Assembly: GCF_024448165.1 (NCBI RefSeq)
Contig: NZ_JAMOLN010000002.1
Span: 62,001 to 126,000 of the forward strand
From: Streptomyces longispororuber
GTDB lineage: Bacteria; Actinomycetota; Actinomycetes; Streptomycetales; Streptomycetaceae
Direction of reading: 5' to 3'
DNA: 64,000 bases
The notes beneath the pieces were generated by a model. It saw only the letters and a list, made by a program, of their open reading frames with translations. It ran no database searches and was not told the DNA's origin. This document shows positions 26,409-35,727 of the stretch, one piece after another. Each line of letters starts with the position of its first letter. Position 1 is the first letter of the stretch. Both the position numbers and the translations under genes were made by a program.

Positions 26409-26756
26409 ATGTCGGTGGCTCATGCCGAGCCGCTGCATCGGCAGCTCTTCCCCTGGACCGATATGTGGGAGCTGCACTTCAGCAGGTGTACGGAGGTGGA
26501 TTACACCTGGGACATCCCGTGCATCGGTACGCTGAGAGACGGTCGGTACTACGTCGAAGGACCGTATCGGGGCAGCCCGCGGATCGCCGAGACGGACAGC
26601 GCTCAAGCTGCAGTGGTGATGGTCATCGATCGCCTGCCGCCACACTGTGGCCCGGCCTTCATCGGCAATGCAGAGGAACTAGCCGCCTCTCGCGCCTTGA
26701 TGTCCGGCCGCAGCCTCGCCGTCGGGCTCATGCGTAGTCGACGCGCTGGCAGCTGA
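26409..26756 (+). CDS. DUF6193-like protein, probably N-terminally truncated
   Basis: A 115-residue frame: WELHFSRCTEVDYTWDIPCIG, RDGRYYVEGPYRGSPRIAETDSAQ and AVVMVIDRLPPHCGPAFIGNAEEL. The pattern resembles the C-terminal part of streptomycete DUF6193 proteins; the family name is from recall. Full members are longer and the N-terminal portion is missing, in keeping with the eroded DNA upstream. No good ribosome site before the ATG. Confidence 0.5.
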   Translation: MSVAHAEPLHRQLFPWTDMWELHFSRCTEVDYTWDIPCIGTLRDGRYYVEGPYRGSPRIAETDSAQAAVVMVIDRLPPHCGPAFIGNAEELAASRALMSGRSLAVGLMRSRRAGS

Positions 26757-26903
26757 CGTGTCCTCACCTCGTGGTGCGTCTCGCCAGGCGCAGCTGGACG
26801 CGACCGTCCACATGGCCGTCCCGATCCCGCGAGCAGAGCTCACCGCAGAACACACCATGCGCCGCCAAGCACCACAGCCCATGGTCTGATGTTCGGATAA
26901 GCC

Positions 26904-27797
26904 CTACTTGCCCCAGTAGGTCTGCCCCTGCACCGGCGGCCCAGCCCGCCGGCTGTCCATGGTGTCGAACGCGGTGGTCGCCCACTGCATCACCAGGGAT
27001 CCCACCTCGGACAGCAGCGCACGGGGGTGAATTCGGAGTCTGGCGCGCCGTGGGCGGCGGCGCTCCCGACGGCGTAGCCAGGCCACCCCGAGCTCGAGGC
27101 TCGCGATCACCGCGGCCACGACGATCGCAACCGCCAGGATCTGCAACTCTGGCCAGAAGCGCGGCGAGGACGGGTCGGGAAGGTGAGGGGCACCGGCGGG
27201 TGGGTGAAGACGGTGTGCGACAACACCGGCGCCGAGGGCGGCAGCAAGCGTGATGAGTGCGCCGAACGCTGCGCAGGTCACCGCAAGATGAATCTTGAGG
27301 AACGCCGAGGCCCGTGCGACGTGAGTGGCGACCGTTCCAGGTCGCTTCCCCATGCGCCCGGCGGCCTCGCTCTGCGAGAAGCCCAGTCCCTTGGTCAGCA
27401 TGACGGCCATACGCTGTTGCTCAGGCAGGTCGTTCAAGTACTGCTGAACCGCCGACCGGTTGGCGATCTGCACAGCGATGTCCTCCAGCACTGCCTGGCT
27501 GGCCGCCGACGAGTCGACCAGCGCCCTGGAAGAGCGATCCATTGCATGTCGCCGCGCATGCTCGAGCACGGCGTTCTTGATGATCGTGTACAGATACGCG
27601 CGTGGATTGTTGAGTCGGAGCTCCGCCTGGAGGGCAGCGACGAACGCGTCGTGCACCACATCCTCGGCATCGACTGTCGGAGCGAGCTCCCACTGGGCCA
27701 GGAGCTTTCGGGTACGGCCGATCATCTCGCCCCGATAGTCCCGGAAGGTGGATTCCAGGGCGGCCCTGTTCGCGGCCGACACTGCTTCCTCAGGCAC
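26904..27797 (-). CDS. ECF sigma factor fused to a two-helix membrane domain
   Basis: A 297-residue protein. Sigma region 2 is at about 20-90 (DAEDVVHDAFVAALQAE, then RAYLYTIIKNAVLEHARR) and region 4 at about 120-170 (LPEQQRMAVMLTKGLGFSQSEAAGRMGKRPGTVATHVARA). Two membrane segments follow, VTCAAFGALITLAAALGAGVV and LQILAVAIVVAAVIASLELGVAW, then a basic tail. The C-terminal membrane domain would tether the sigma factor, possibly as a built-in anti-sigma device. The GTG start lies inside the end of the small upstream membrane gene (8-base overlap), its likely partner. Confidence 0.88.
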   Translation of the reverse strand: MPEEAVSAANRAALESTFRDYRGEMIGRTRKLLAQWELAPTVDAEDVVHDAFVAALQAELRLNNPRAYLYTIIKNAVLEHARRHAMDRSSRALVDSSAASQAVLEDIAVQIANRSAVQQYLNDLPEQQRMAVMLTKGLGFSQSEAAGRMGKRPGTVATHVARASAFLKIHLAVTCAAFGALITLAAALGAGVVAHRLHPPAGAPHLPDPSSPRFWPELQILAVAIVVAAVIASLELGVAWLRRRERRRPRRARLRIHPRALLSEVGSLVMQWATTAFDTMDSRRAGPPVQGQTYWGK

Positions 27798-28002
27798 GGC
27801 GCCTCCCCGACTTGCGACGCTTGCCGGCAGACCTGGCCGGGAGCTGGTAGTTGCTGGAAGCCTGACTGCGGGCGAGTGCGATCATGGCCTCCGCCTCCGC
27901 CCTGGCCTTGACCTTGTTCCGATACGCCCAGCTGTTGATCCATGCCGTGACACCGGGCAGCAGAGTGACGAGGGAGTACAACAGAAGGCCGATAACGTCC
28001 AC
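27790..28002 (-). CDS. Small membrane protein coupled to the sigma factor
   Basis: A 70-residue protein with one N-terminal membrane helix (VIGLLLYSLVTLLPGVTAWI) and a basic, helical tail (RNKVKARAEAEAMIALARSQ, then KRRKSGRRRA). The GTG follows GGAGAG. It overlaps the sigma gene by 8 bases, so the two are made together. The tail could contact the sigma factor or RNA polymerase; that role is inference. Confidence 0.7.
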   Translation of the reverse strand: MDVIGLLLYSLVTLLPGVTAWINSWAYRNKVKARAEAEAMIALARSQASSNYQLPARSAGKRRKSGRRRA

Positions 28003-28442
28003 AGAACTCTCCTCGGATCAGCGACCCTTGTCACGGGCATGGGCGACTGGCGACAGGCCGGTCATCAATGAAGAGGCTCAGAGGGGACGTTCTCTTTACA
28101 TGGATCCCGCGAATTTCCGTAGAGGGTCAGCGGGAGGCCCATGACCGGCGGGCGTCCTCGGGGGTTCGCCATACCGGATGCGGGCCGGGATGGCGTGGCC
28201 ATCGCCATCCAGGGGGTAGTGAGCATTGCCACCGAACCATGTGGCGACTCCAGCCGGAACGACCGAACTTGCTGCCCGGATGTCCTGGATCCTCGAACCT
28301 TGGTCGTCGCCGGTCTTCGATCCGGACAGCTGGGGCGGCGGGCGCAGCAGGGGCTGGTTTGCCAAGTTCTCCCCGAACTGCAGGAATTGCTCAGGCAGAT
28401 CTGGAGCGGGGCTGGGGGTCTTGTCGCCCAGGAGCACGCTCC
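28003..28442. other. Intergenic region
   Basis: 440 bases between the sigma operon start and the convergent end of the SUKH gene. No supported gene. The 150 bases next to 28002 presumably hold the sigma-operon promoter. Confidence 0.4.
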
Positions 28443-29042
28443 TCAGCTTGCGTTGGTGGGATCGTGGAAATGATCCAGCACGGTCAGCGCGTCGTCCCAG
28501 ACCAGGCCACCGTCGGCCCAGGTCCACAGCCATTGGCGAAGGGACGGCGCCGCGTACCGCAGGCCGTCGTGCGGGTCCTGGCCCCGGTCCGGCTCCCAGC
28601 CGTCGGCGTCCCAGAGCAGTACCGGGTTGTCGACCGCTATCAGCGAGACGTACCACTCCATGCTGCACCCACCGTCAGTCAGGAACAGCCATGACGGTGG
28701 GGGAGACCACCCGGCGGCGCGCCCATCGCTGACCGTGACCGAACAGGGCCAGTCCTGGAGGTAACCGGTCGGCCGACGCCCTGGGACCAGAGAGGCAAGA
28801 CCACCTTCAGGGCCGAAGCCTCCGTCGCCGATCTCGGTGTGGATGCGCCGGAGCAGTTCAGGCAGGCGATAGCCGATCTCGCGCTCCGCGCTCTCGAGGT
28901 CGGCTGCGGTCAGCCGGGGGAAGGGGTGGCCTGGGCTGTCGCCTCGGTAGGGCGCCATGCCGGGGGTGTCCCATGCAAGGACGTGTAGTTCCTCCAGCAG
29001 GGCGTCGTCGTCCGCAGCGGTGCGGTGAGCGGGGTTGGGCAC
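28443..29042 (-). CDS. SMI1/KNR4 (SUKH) family protein
   Basis: A 199-residue protein with the SUKH core at about 45-185: PRLTAADLESAEREIGYRLPELLRRIHTEIGDGGFGP, then GGLASLVPG and PSWLFLTDGGCSMEWYVSLIAVDNPVLLWD. This is a standard bacterial SMI1/KNR4 protein, a fold used mainly for immunity to polymorphic toxins. No toxin gene is adjacent. The GTG start has a weak ribosome site. Confidence 0.85.
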   Translation of the reverse strand: MPNPAHRTAADDDALLEELHVLAWDTPGMAPYRGDSPGHPFPRLTAADLESAEREIGYRLPELLRRIHTEIGDGGFGPEGGLASLVPGRRPTGYLQDWPCSVTVSDGRAAGWSPPPSWLFLTDGGCSMEWYVSLIAVDNPVLLWDADGWEPDRGQDPHDGLRYAAPSLRQWLWTWADGGLVWDDALTVLDHFHDPTNAS

Positions 29043-29503
29043 GCGCGGGAGTGTAGAACGCGGCGCTGGCAGTGGTGTGGCCGCGTGCCGGTTCCGGGCT
29101 GCTGCGACTGTTTGGGGCGTTGAGTACCCTAACCGTTGCGGCGGGCGGCCCGGCAGTTGCGTGCACCATGCGGGTCATCACCGACGCCAGCGGTGTCGAC
29201 CGTTGGCCCATGAAGCCCTGTTGCGCGCGACCCCCCCAGCAGTTCTTGCGCGGCAGGTCCGGCAACAGATCGAGTACCAACTTCCGGACCCGGCATCGGG
29301 AATCGACCCGTGTGAAGCGTCCCGTTGTCCGGCTCGTCCGGACCTCGGACGCCTCCTGCCAGCAGGCAGGGTCTACGCTGTGCCCCGTGGCCACCGCATG
29401 ATCGTTCGCCTTCACACACCGATGACCAGGAGTGGCCGCACTCGTCTCGACACCGCGTCAGGCCGCGCAGCGTCTGCTTGCCGTCCTGTGTAGGGGAGGG
29501 CTT
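29043..29503. other. Region upstream of the MazF-like toxin
   Basis: 461 bases where a cognate antitoxin would be expected. Frames on both strands read as noncoding; I find no MazE-, AbrB- or ribbon-helix-helix-like sequence. Confidence 0.5.
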
Positions 29504-29908
29504 ATGCAACGTGGCGAAGTCTGGTGGGTCCAGTTCGACGAGCGAAGGTTGGTCGTACTGCTGTCAGGAGACGACGCGTCCGGGTTCCAGGTGATGCAGG
29601 TCGTCGCTCCGGCGGGCTTCGACATCAGCGGTCTGGGCATCGAAGTGACGATTGGCGCCAGTGAAGGGCTGCCACTCGAAGGCGTGCTGCGGCTCGCGTT
29701 CCCGCGTCCAGGCTTTACCCCGTGCACGTGGCTGACCACCGTGTCCCGGGACGACCTGATAGAGCGGGCGGCCGTCCTGTCCTCCGGGAAACTCAGCGAG
29801 ATCGACGATGCCCTCCGACTCGCTGAACAAGCACAGGAGCAGACCCCGGCAACGACCGCGAAGTTCAACGAGATCAGGGACGTCCTCCGTCGCGGTGAAC
29901 GCGGGTAG
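29504..29908 (+). CDS. PemK/MazF-family endoribonuclease toxin
   Basis: A 134-residue protein. MQRGEVWWVQFDERRLVVLLSGDDA is the N-terminal MazF/PemK signature with the conserved RGEvWw start. TPCTWLTTVSRDDLIERAAVLS is the typical end, followed by a helical tail (EIDDALRLAEQ). MazF proteins cleave mRNA at short sequences. The ATG follows GGGGAGGG. No antitoxin gene is seen on either side, so this is either a solitary member, as many streptomycete copies are, or one controlled from elsewhere. Confidence 0.85.
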   Translation: MQRGEVWWVQFDERRLVVLLSGDDASGFQVMQVVAPAGFDISGLGIEVTIGASEGLPLEGVLRLAFPRPGFTPCTWLTTVSRDDLIERAAVLSSGKLSEIDDALRLAEQAQEQTPATTAKFNEIRDVLRRGERG

Positions 29909-30308
29909 ACGGAGAAGGAGCCGTAGCCGTTGCCGGCGGCGCTCTCGTCGCCAGCACCCTCCCCGACACCCCCATGGTGATTGACCCCGACGACGGCCCC
30001 AGGGGACTGCTGCCCGAACTACCGGCCTCGCTTGGCGCGTCGGCGAGACTCGCACTGGACCGGGTTCTCGGGGACGGATCAGAGATGGCGACCGGCTGGG
30101 TGGACAGCGCCGAGTCCGATCAGCGGCGCCAGGAGGTGCGACAGGCCCTCCCCGGCGGTGGGCAGGCATTGCCGCCGCCGGGAGATGCCGCCGGTGCCGC
30201 TGGGGCGGATTCATCGGCACAGCGCTTGGGCGCCCTCCGGGGCGTGCGGGCGGAGCATCCCTTGGTCGGGGCCGGTGTCGTGGTCGGCGCGTGGCTTTCC
30301 GCGTCCGG
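29909..30308. other. Convergent intergenic region
   Basis: 400 bases. A plus-strand frame 29974-30315 (starting VIDPDDGPRGLLPELPASLG) has passable codon use but no homology I recognise. It is probably a remnant or chance frame. Confidence 0.3.
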
Positions 30309-33300
30309 TCACTGAGGTGCCCTGTCGGTGGGTGGTGGGGTGTCCACTGGGCGATCCTGCGGCTCGTCCGTGGCCGCGAGTTCCCAGTCGAGTTGCCACA
30401 GCCGGAGGGCGCCGTCCATGCTGCGGGCGAGGACGAGTTGGCCGTCCGGCGTCATCGCCAGCCTGATGGGGGGCGAGGTGTCGGCGTGGGTGTCAAGGGT
30501 GAGCAGTCGGCGGCCCGAGCCCACGTCCCAGGCGGTGACCTGCGCTCCGGTGCCGCAGGAGACAGCGAAGTCGCCGTCGGCGGTGGCGGCGAGGTCGGAA
30601 CAGGCCTTGGGCGCGCCGAAGTCGCGGATGGCCGTGCCGGTCGTGACGTCCCACTCGCGGATGGTGTCGGAGTAGGCGAGGAGGTAGCCGCCCGCGACGA
30701 GCAGGCGCCGCCCGCCGCGGGTGAAGCACAGGCGCTTCACGATCTCGTAGTTGCTGTGCGTGGCGCGGGGATCGGTGAGGGTGTGCAGGAGCCTGCCGTC
30801 GCGGGCGTCGAGCAGCTGTACGCCGTGGGAGCCGCCGACCGCGACGGTGCGGCCGTCGGGTGCCGTGGCGATGACACTCTCGTGGCGCTGCCCGGGACCT
30901 TTCACCGTCCGCACGATCTGATCCGTGGCCAGGTTCCACCAGTGCACGCCGTTCTGGGTGGCGACGACGGCCTCGGAGGCGCCGGGCAGCAGACAGGCCG
31001 CGACGGGCAGGTGGTTCCCCATGGGGTGGGGTATGTCGGGCGTCAGAACTCGGAGACGGTCGCCGGTTCCGGTGTGCCACAACCGCACCGCGCCCGCACT
31101 GTCGGCGGTCAGCAGACGGCTGCCGTCCTCGTTGAGGTGGACCTCCAGTACGTGCCCGGCATGCCCGGTGAACTCCTTGAGCAGAGCGCCGGTGTGGACC
31201 TCCCACAGTCGTGCCGTGTCGTCCCAGCTGCCGGTGGCGGCCAGCCGGCCGTCGGCCGTCAGGGCGACGCGCCCATCCTTGCCACCGCCAGGGCTGAACT
31301 CCCGTATGGGCCATGCCGCCCGAGGCCGGGTGCGGTGCGTGCGGCGGGCGAGGTCGCGCCAGGCGGCCATGACGCGGGGCGCACGTGCGTATCCGTCGAT
31401 CGCTCGCGCTTCGTGGAGGTGGTCGAGCGCGGCGCCGTAGTGACCGCGATCCTGTGCCTGCGCCGCATCGGCCAGCAGGGTGTCGACCCGGGAGCCGAGC
31501 CCGCTCACCTCGGCGTGGTGGCGCGGGCGGCTCAGCCGGGGCGGGCAGGCGTAGGCGCCCGGCAGGGACCAGGTACGCACCGTCCGGTCGGCGCCGGCCG
31601 ACACCAGGGTGCGGCCACCGTCGAGGAAAGCGACGGCAGTGGCGCCCGCGTCGTGCCCTCGGTAGGTGCGCCGGCAGCGGCCGCTGTCCGTCTCCCACAG
31701 CCGAGTACCGTGGTACGTGGGTCCGGCGGTGGCCAGCAGCCGGCCGTCGGGGGACAGGGCGGCGGCGTGAGGGCCGCTCGCCTCGACGAAGGTGCGCAGC
31801 AAGCGGCCTGAGTCCAGGTCCCACAGGCGCAGTTCGTCGAACCCTGCGGTCACCGCCCGGCGGCCGTCGGGCGAGACGTGCAGCACCCTCGGCTCGACCG
31901 GGTGCCCGCTGAGCGTGTGCAGACGGTGGCCCGAGTCGACGTCCCAGACCGCGACGGCGAAGTCGCGCTGGTCCTCGGGCACCTGGAGGGCGTCCTTCGC
32001 GGCCGGGGTGGCGACGACGCGACGTCCGTCGGCGCTCACGTGCACCCCCGCGCCTTCGGAGTGGCCGGGCAGGGCGCGCCGCAGCCGTCCGTCGGCCGTG
32101 TCCCACACCCGGACCGTGCCCCGTAAGTCGACGGCTACCCCGGTGCGGCCGTCGGGCGTGAGACGAACGGACCGCCGATGCGGGCCGGGAGACACCCGCT
32201 CGACACCGGACAGATCCTTGAGTCTGGGCTCACCGCGGTGCAGCGGGTTGTCGCCCATGAGCCGAGTCAAGAACCCTTCGGACAGATCCCAGAAGCGCAC
32301 CACGCCGTCTACGCCCTGCGAGAGTGCGTGGCGGCCGTCCGGGGTGAGGTCGACCGACTCCACCTCCCGCCGGTGCCCCCTGAGGGTCTTCACGCAGCGT
32401 CCGCGATCCACGTCCCACAGGCGCAGGGTGCCGTCCGGGCAGCCGGTCAGCGCGAGCCGGGCGTCGTGGGTGAGCGCGACGGGCAGCGACTCGTACGTCG
32501 CGAACCCCTTCGAGCGCGGGTACTCCAGCTCGTTCAGGCGTCGCGCCGGCCACGGCACCTGCCGGACGGTGAGTGAACGAGCGTGGGCGACCGCACCGGA
32601 GTCGACCGCCTGCCGTGCCGCCGCGGCCTCCGGCTCATCCGGATGCTCCCGGGTCACCGTGTCCAACAGTGCGCGAGCCGCGGGCAGTTCACCGCGTTCG
32701 AGTTGGATCTGGGCGAGGAGGAGGCGGGTCTCCCCAGTGTCGGAGGTGTCCCGCAGCGCGCCTTCGAGGCGGGCGACAGCGTCCTCGTCGGTGCGTCTGC
32801 CGTGCCGCCAGCGCAGCAGTTCGTCGTTGTAGAGGGCCCGTATGTTGCGCGGGTCGATGTCCAGCGCCTCTTCGAACGCCTTCTCCGCCTCGCTCTCGCG
32901 GCTCAGGTCGAGGAGCGAGAGGCCACGGTTGTTGAGCTCGTCGGCGCGCAGATCGGCCTCCCGCGGAGCCGGACGCGGATACGGCGAGCCGGTCACCTGC
33001 TCGTACACCTCGGCCAGCACGTCCGCGACGTCCGCCATCGACGGCGGCCGGGCGGCCGGGTCCTGCCGCAGGCAGCGCCGGAGGAGATGGGCGATCTCCG
33101 GGGGCACGGCGACGGGGTTGGCAGGATCGGCCAGGTACTCGTCCAGGGCGAGCCCCGCGATGGAACCGGCCGACCACCGCACCCCGCCGGTGACCATCTC
33201 CAGCACCAGGACCGCGAAGCTGTACACGTCACTGCGACGTCCCACGCTCTCGCCCGCGAGCTGCTCCGGCGGGGCGTACGGCACCGTCATACCGCCCGTC

Positions 33301-33881
33301 GGCACCAACACGCTGCCGCCCGGCGCCGTTCGCAGGTCGGCCGGAGAGATGCCGGTCCTGGACCGGGCGAGACCGAAGTCGGTGATCTTCGCGACGCCCG
33401 CACTGTCGAGCAGTACGTTCGCCGGCTTCACGTCCTGGTGCACCAGCGAACGACTGTGGGCGTGGTCGAGCCCACGGGCCGCCTGGACGGCCGTGTCGAG
33501 GATGCGGGCGAGGGCCTGCCGGTCGCCCCCGGTGTAGAGCCGTCCGTCGCCGATCCACTCCGCCAGGCTGCCGCCGTCGACGTACTCGGCGAACACGCGG
33601 GGGACACCGTCGATGGACCGCACGTAGTGGCAGGCGCAGACGTTGGGGTGCAGTCCGAGGGACACCCACGCCTCGGCCTCCCGCACGAACAGTTCCTGAT
33701 CGCCGGGGGAGCGGAACAGTTCGGGCCGTGAACTCTTCACGGCCATGTCGATGCCCCAGACCAGGTGCCGCACCCGGTGGACGATGCCCATCCCGCCGCG
33801 GCCCAGTTCACCGATCACCCGATACCGGCCGTCGATGGTCTCGCCGGTTGCCCAGACTGCCTGTGACGCGGGTGAGTTCAC
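30309..33881 (-). CDS. Ser/Thr protein kinase with TPR-like region and two WD40 propellers
   Basis: A 1190-residue protein. The kinase domain is at about 20-285: GELGRGGMG loop, AVKSS lysine, HQDVKPANV catalytic loop, DFGLA and APPEQLAGE. A helical TPR-like stretch follows (GLSLLDLSRESEAEKAFEEALDIDPRNIRAL, about 310-430). Seven WD40 blades run from about 470 to 790 (DGTLRLWDVDRGRCVKTLRGH as first), then a helical linker, then seven more from about 875 to 1165. The two groups of seven suggest two complete propellers. No membrane helix is present, so it is probably cytosolic, unlike PknB. A large scaffold kinase of unknown partners. Confidence 0.93.
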   Translation of the reverse strand: MNSPASQAVWATGETIDGRYRVIGELGRGGMGIVHRVRHLVWGIDMAVKSSRPELFRSPGDQELFVREAEAWVSLGLHPNVCACHYVRSIDGVPRVFAEYVDGGSLAEWIGDGRLYTGGDRQALARILDTAVQAARGLDHAHSRSLVHQDVKPANVLLDSAGVAKITDFGLARSRTGISPADLRTAPGGSVLVPTGGMTVPYAPPEQLAGESVGRRSDVYSFAVLVLEMVTGGVRWSAGSIAGLALDEYLADPANPVAVPPEIAHLLRRCLRQDPAARPPSMADVADVLAEVYEQVTGSPYPRPAPREADLRADELNNRGLSLLDLSRESEAEKAFEEALDIDPRNIRALYNDELLRWRHGRRTDEDAVARLEGALRDTSDTGETRLLLAQIQLERGELPAARALLDTVTREHPDEPEAAAARQAVDSGAVAHARSLTVRQVPWPARRLNELEYPRSKGFATYESLPVALTHDARLALTGCPDGTLRLWDVDRGRCVKTLRGHRREVESVDLTPDGRHALSQGVDGVVRFWDLSEGFLTRLMGDNPLHRGEPRLKDLSGVERVSPGPHRRSVRLTPDGRTGVAVDLRGTVRVWDTADGRLRRALPGHSEGAGVHVSADGRRVVATPAAKDALQVPEDQRDFAVAVWDVDSGHRLHTLSGHPVEPRVLHVSPDGRRAVTAGFDELRLWDLDSGRLLRTFVEASGPHAAALSPDGRLLATAGPTYHGTRLWETDSGRCRRTYRGHDAGATAVAFLDGGRTLVSAGADRTVRTWSLPGAYACPPRLSRPRHHAEVSGLGSRVDTLLADAAQAQDRGHYGAALDHLHEARAIDGYARAPRVMAAWRDLARRTHRTRPRAAWPIREFSPGGGKDGRVALTADGRLAATGSWDDTARLWEVHTGALLKEFTGHAGHVLEVHLNEDGSRLLTADSAGAVRLWHTGTGDRLRVLTPDIPHPMGNHLPVAACLLPGASEAVVATQNGVHWWNLATDQIVRTVKGPGQRHESVIATAPDGRTVAVGGSHGVQLLDARDGRLLHTLTDPRATHSNYEIVKRLCFTRGGRRLLVAGGYLLAYSDTIREWDVTTGTAIRDFGAPKACSDLAATADGDFAVSCGTGAQVTAWDVGSGRRLLTLDTHADTSPPIRLAMTPDGQLVLARSMDGALRLWQLDWELAATDEPQDRPVDTPPPTDRAPQ

Positions 33882-34407
33882 GGGATCCCTCTGCTTCTCT
33901 GCGGTTGATGCCCGGGGGCGGGGTGCGGCTGAGCGACCATGAGCAGCTCTCCGATGCCGGCCTTCCTCTCGCGGGGCGCAGAAGTCGCCGCGAACCTCCT
34001 CCGTCTGGACCGTCCGGCAGGATCCCGCCTGCTGAGCGCGCGGCCAGCGGCGAGAAGGCCGGACGCGGCGGGCCCGTTACGACGATGGAACGAGGATCAG
34101 TAGAGCACACGCCATCGGGCCCGGTGCCGTGGTTCGGGGCCTTGGCAGCGCCGATGTCGTCGATGTCGAACCACGATTCGGCGCACGGTACTTGGGCAGC
34201 GGCCGGGCCTGACGTGGCGCCGGTGGCGGCGGCGGTTCCGATGCCGTGGGACAGCCACCGCGTGCAGCCGACCGGTCACATCGACGGAGGTGTGGCGCCC
34301 AACGGCCACATGGGCGGGGGCGCGGCGCCGGCCGGACACCATGAAGGCAACTGACTGATCCACTCCTGGCTGAGGAGCGTGTCCTTCCTCCGTGGTACTC
34401 ATGTGCC
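33882..34407. other. Region with one doubtful frame
   Basis: 526 bases. The plus-strand frame 34084-34354 ends in a His/Gly-rich tail (HIDGGVAPNGHMGGGAAP) and could be a 90-residue protein, but it has no ribosome site. Otherwise nothing seen. Confidence 0.3.
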
Positions 34408-34842
34408 ATGAGCCAGTTCCGCGACTTCAACCTCAAGCTGCTCGTCATCGAGGAGCTCATGTACGGCCCCGAGCCGCTCCTGCCGGTCTTTGACCTGCCT
34501 GCGCGGCTGGCCGGGCGTGGGATCGGCGACCCCGCGTCCTACGTTCTGGACAATGGCCTTCACACGGAGGTGCTGGCAGAGTCCCGGGCCCACTTCGAGG
34601 CTCTGGAGATCCCGGCCGAGTTGCTCGCCCGTGTTGAGGAGCTGTGTTTCGACGCGGGTGCGGAGGTCTTCCGGCACTGCGCTCCTGCCTGGGACGGCGA
34701 GGACGACCTGTTCGACGTCCGCGGACTCGACGACCTCGCTCTGCTGCCCAACCTGCGGGAGGTCACCTTCGTGGAGGACGGGGTCCTGGCAGTGCCGGAC
34801 GCGACGGCGGTCTTCGCTGCGCGCGGCATCGACACGGACTGA
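34408..34842 (+). CDS. DUF6892-like protein
   Basis: A 144-residue soluble acidic protein: FRDFNLKLLVIEELMYGPEPLLP, then HFEALEIPAELLARVEELCFDAG and WDGEDDLFDVRGLDDLALLPNLREV. This agrees with streptomycete DUF6892 proteins, often associated with SUKH-like or immunity-type neighbourhoods. The family name is from recall. Function unknown. Confidence 0.7.
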   Translation: MSQFRDFNLKLLVIEELMYGPEPLLPVFDLPARLAGRGIGDPASYVLDNGLHTEVLAESRAHFEALEIPAELLARVEELCFDAGAEVFRHCAPAWDGEDDLFDVRGLDDLALLPNLREVTFVEDGVLAVPDATAVFAARGIDTD

Positions 34843-34959
34843 GCCCTCTGGCCGGCCACCTGGGACGGATGTCCCGGGTCTGCTGCCTCAACGGGCTCCG
34901 GCGTGGGCGGGTGCCGGCAGGAACCGGTGCGCGCCGGGGCCCCGGCCCGCGAGGGGACT

Positions 34960-35634
34960 TCACCCGCCGAGCCCCGCGACGAAGAGCCGGGTCAGCGCGG
35001 TCGGGGCGGTGATGGCGGTGCCGACGACCACGCTGGACGCACCGCGGCCAGCGCCTCGGCGGCCTGCGCCGGAGTGGCGATCCGGCCCTCCGCTACCACG
35101 GGAAACGCTGACAGCTGCCGTGAGTTCGGAGACCAGGCGCAGATCCGGCTCGCTCTGCTGCGGGGATCCCGGTACGTATCCGGAAAGCGTCGTGGAGACG
35201 AAGTCGGCGCCCTGACGTGCGGCGTCGACGCCTTCGGCCAGGTTCGACACGTCGGCCATCTCCAGGGCCCCCGCCTCCTGCACGGCCGCGACGGGTTCGG
35301 AGAGGGTGCTGCCGTCCGGGCGCGGGCGGGCGGTGGCGTCTGCGGCGACGACGGCGGCGCCGGCCTCGACCAGGGCGAGGGCATGACGGACGGTCGGGGT
35401 GATGTACACGCCGGTGTCGCCGTCCTTCCACAGGCCGATGACGGGCAGATCGATCGCCGCGACGGTGGCGGCGACGACCTCGGGCTCGTTGACCCGCACG
35501 GCCGCCGCGCCGCCCTCCCGGGCGGCACATGCCATGCGGACGAGGGTGTCGGTGTGCCGCATCGCGTCGCCGGGGGGTGCCTGACAGGACACGATGAGGC
35601 GGCCGGTGAGCGCGTCGGCGAGGGTGGTGGTCAT
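34960..35634 (-). pseudogene. nanE: N-acetylmannosamine-6-phosphate epimerase with compensating frameshifts
   Basis: A 224-residue frame. It opens LADALTGRLIVSCQAPPGD and contains AAREGGAAAVRVNEPE, PVIGLWKDGD and EMADVSNLAEGVDAARQGADFVSTTLSGY, the NanE barrel. At 35103-35105 one extra A/T base shifts the frame; near 35045 one missing G/C restores it before GASSVVVGTAITAP. In between about 20 residues are wrong, where the other frame reads PVVAEGRIATPAQAAEALAA, including the phosphate-binding EGR. Either two sequencing errors or an inactivated gene. The ATG overlaps the upstream ROK stop (ATGA). Confidence 0.8.
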
Positions 35635-35727
35635 CGGCTGGCTCCAAGGGCGCTGGATGTGTGCAGGGGCAGAGTGCGGGTGAGGGCGGCTGCGCCGAGG
35701 ACGGCGGTGTCCTGGCCGACGCCGGGG
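35631..35727 (-). pseudogene. ROK-family kinase, C-terminal fragment
   Basis: The last 31 residues (GQDTAVLGAAALTRTLPLHT, then SSALGASR) match the end of ROK sugar kinases (the D.ALLGAAALA. tail). The stop overlaps nanE, so this was the upstream gene of the operon, probably a ManNAc kinase. Everything 5' of 35727 is replaced by an ABC ATPase fragment on the other strand. Confidence 0.7.

Noticed and set aside
30291..31811. 506-codon plus-strand frame over the WD40 kinase
   Set aside because: Antisense shadow; no recognisable motif, and the kinase frame is continuous and repeat-structured.
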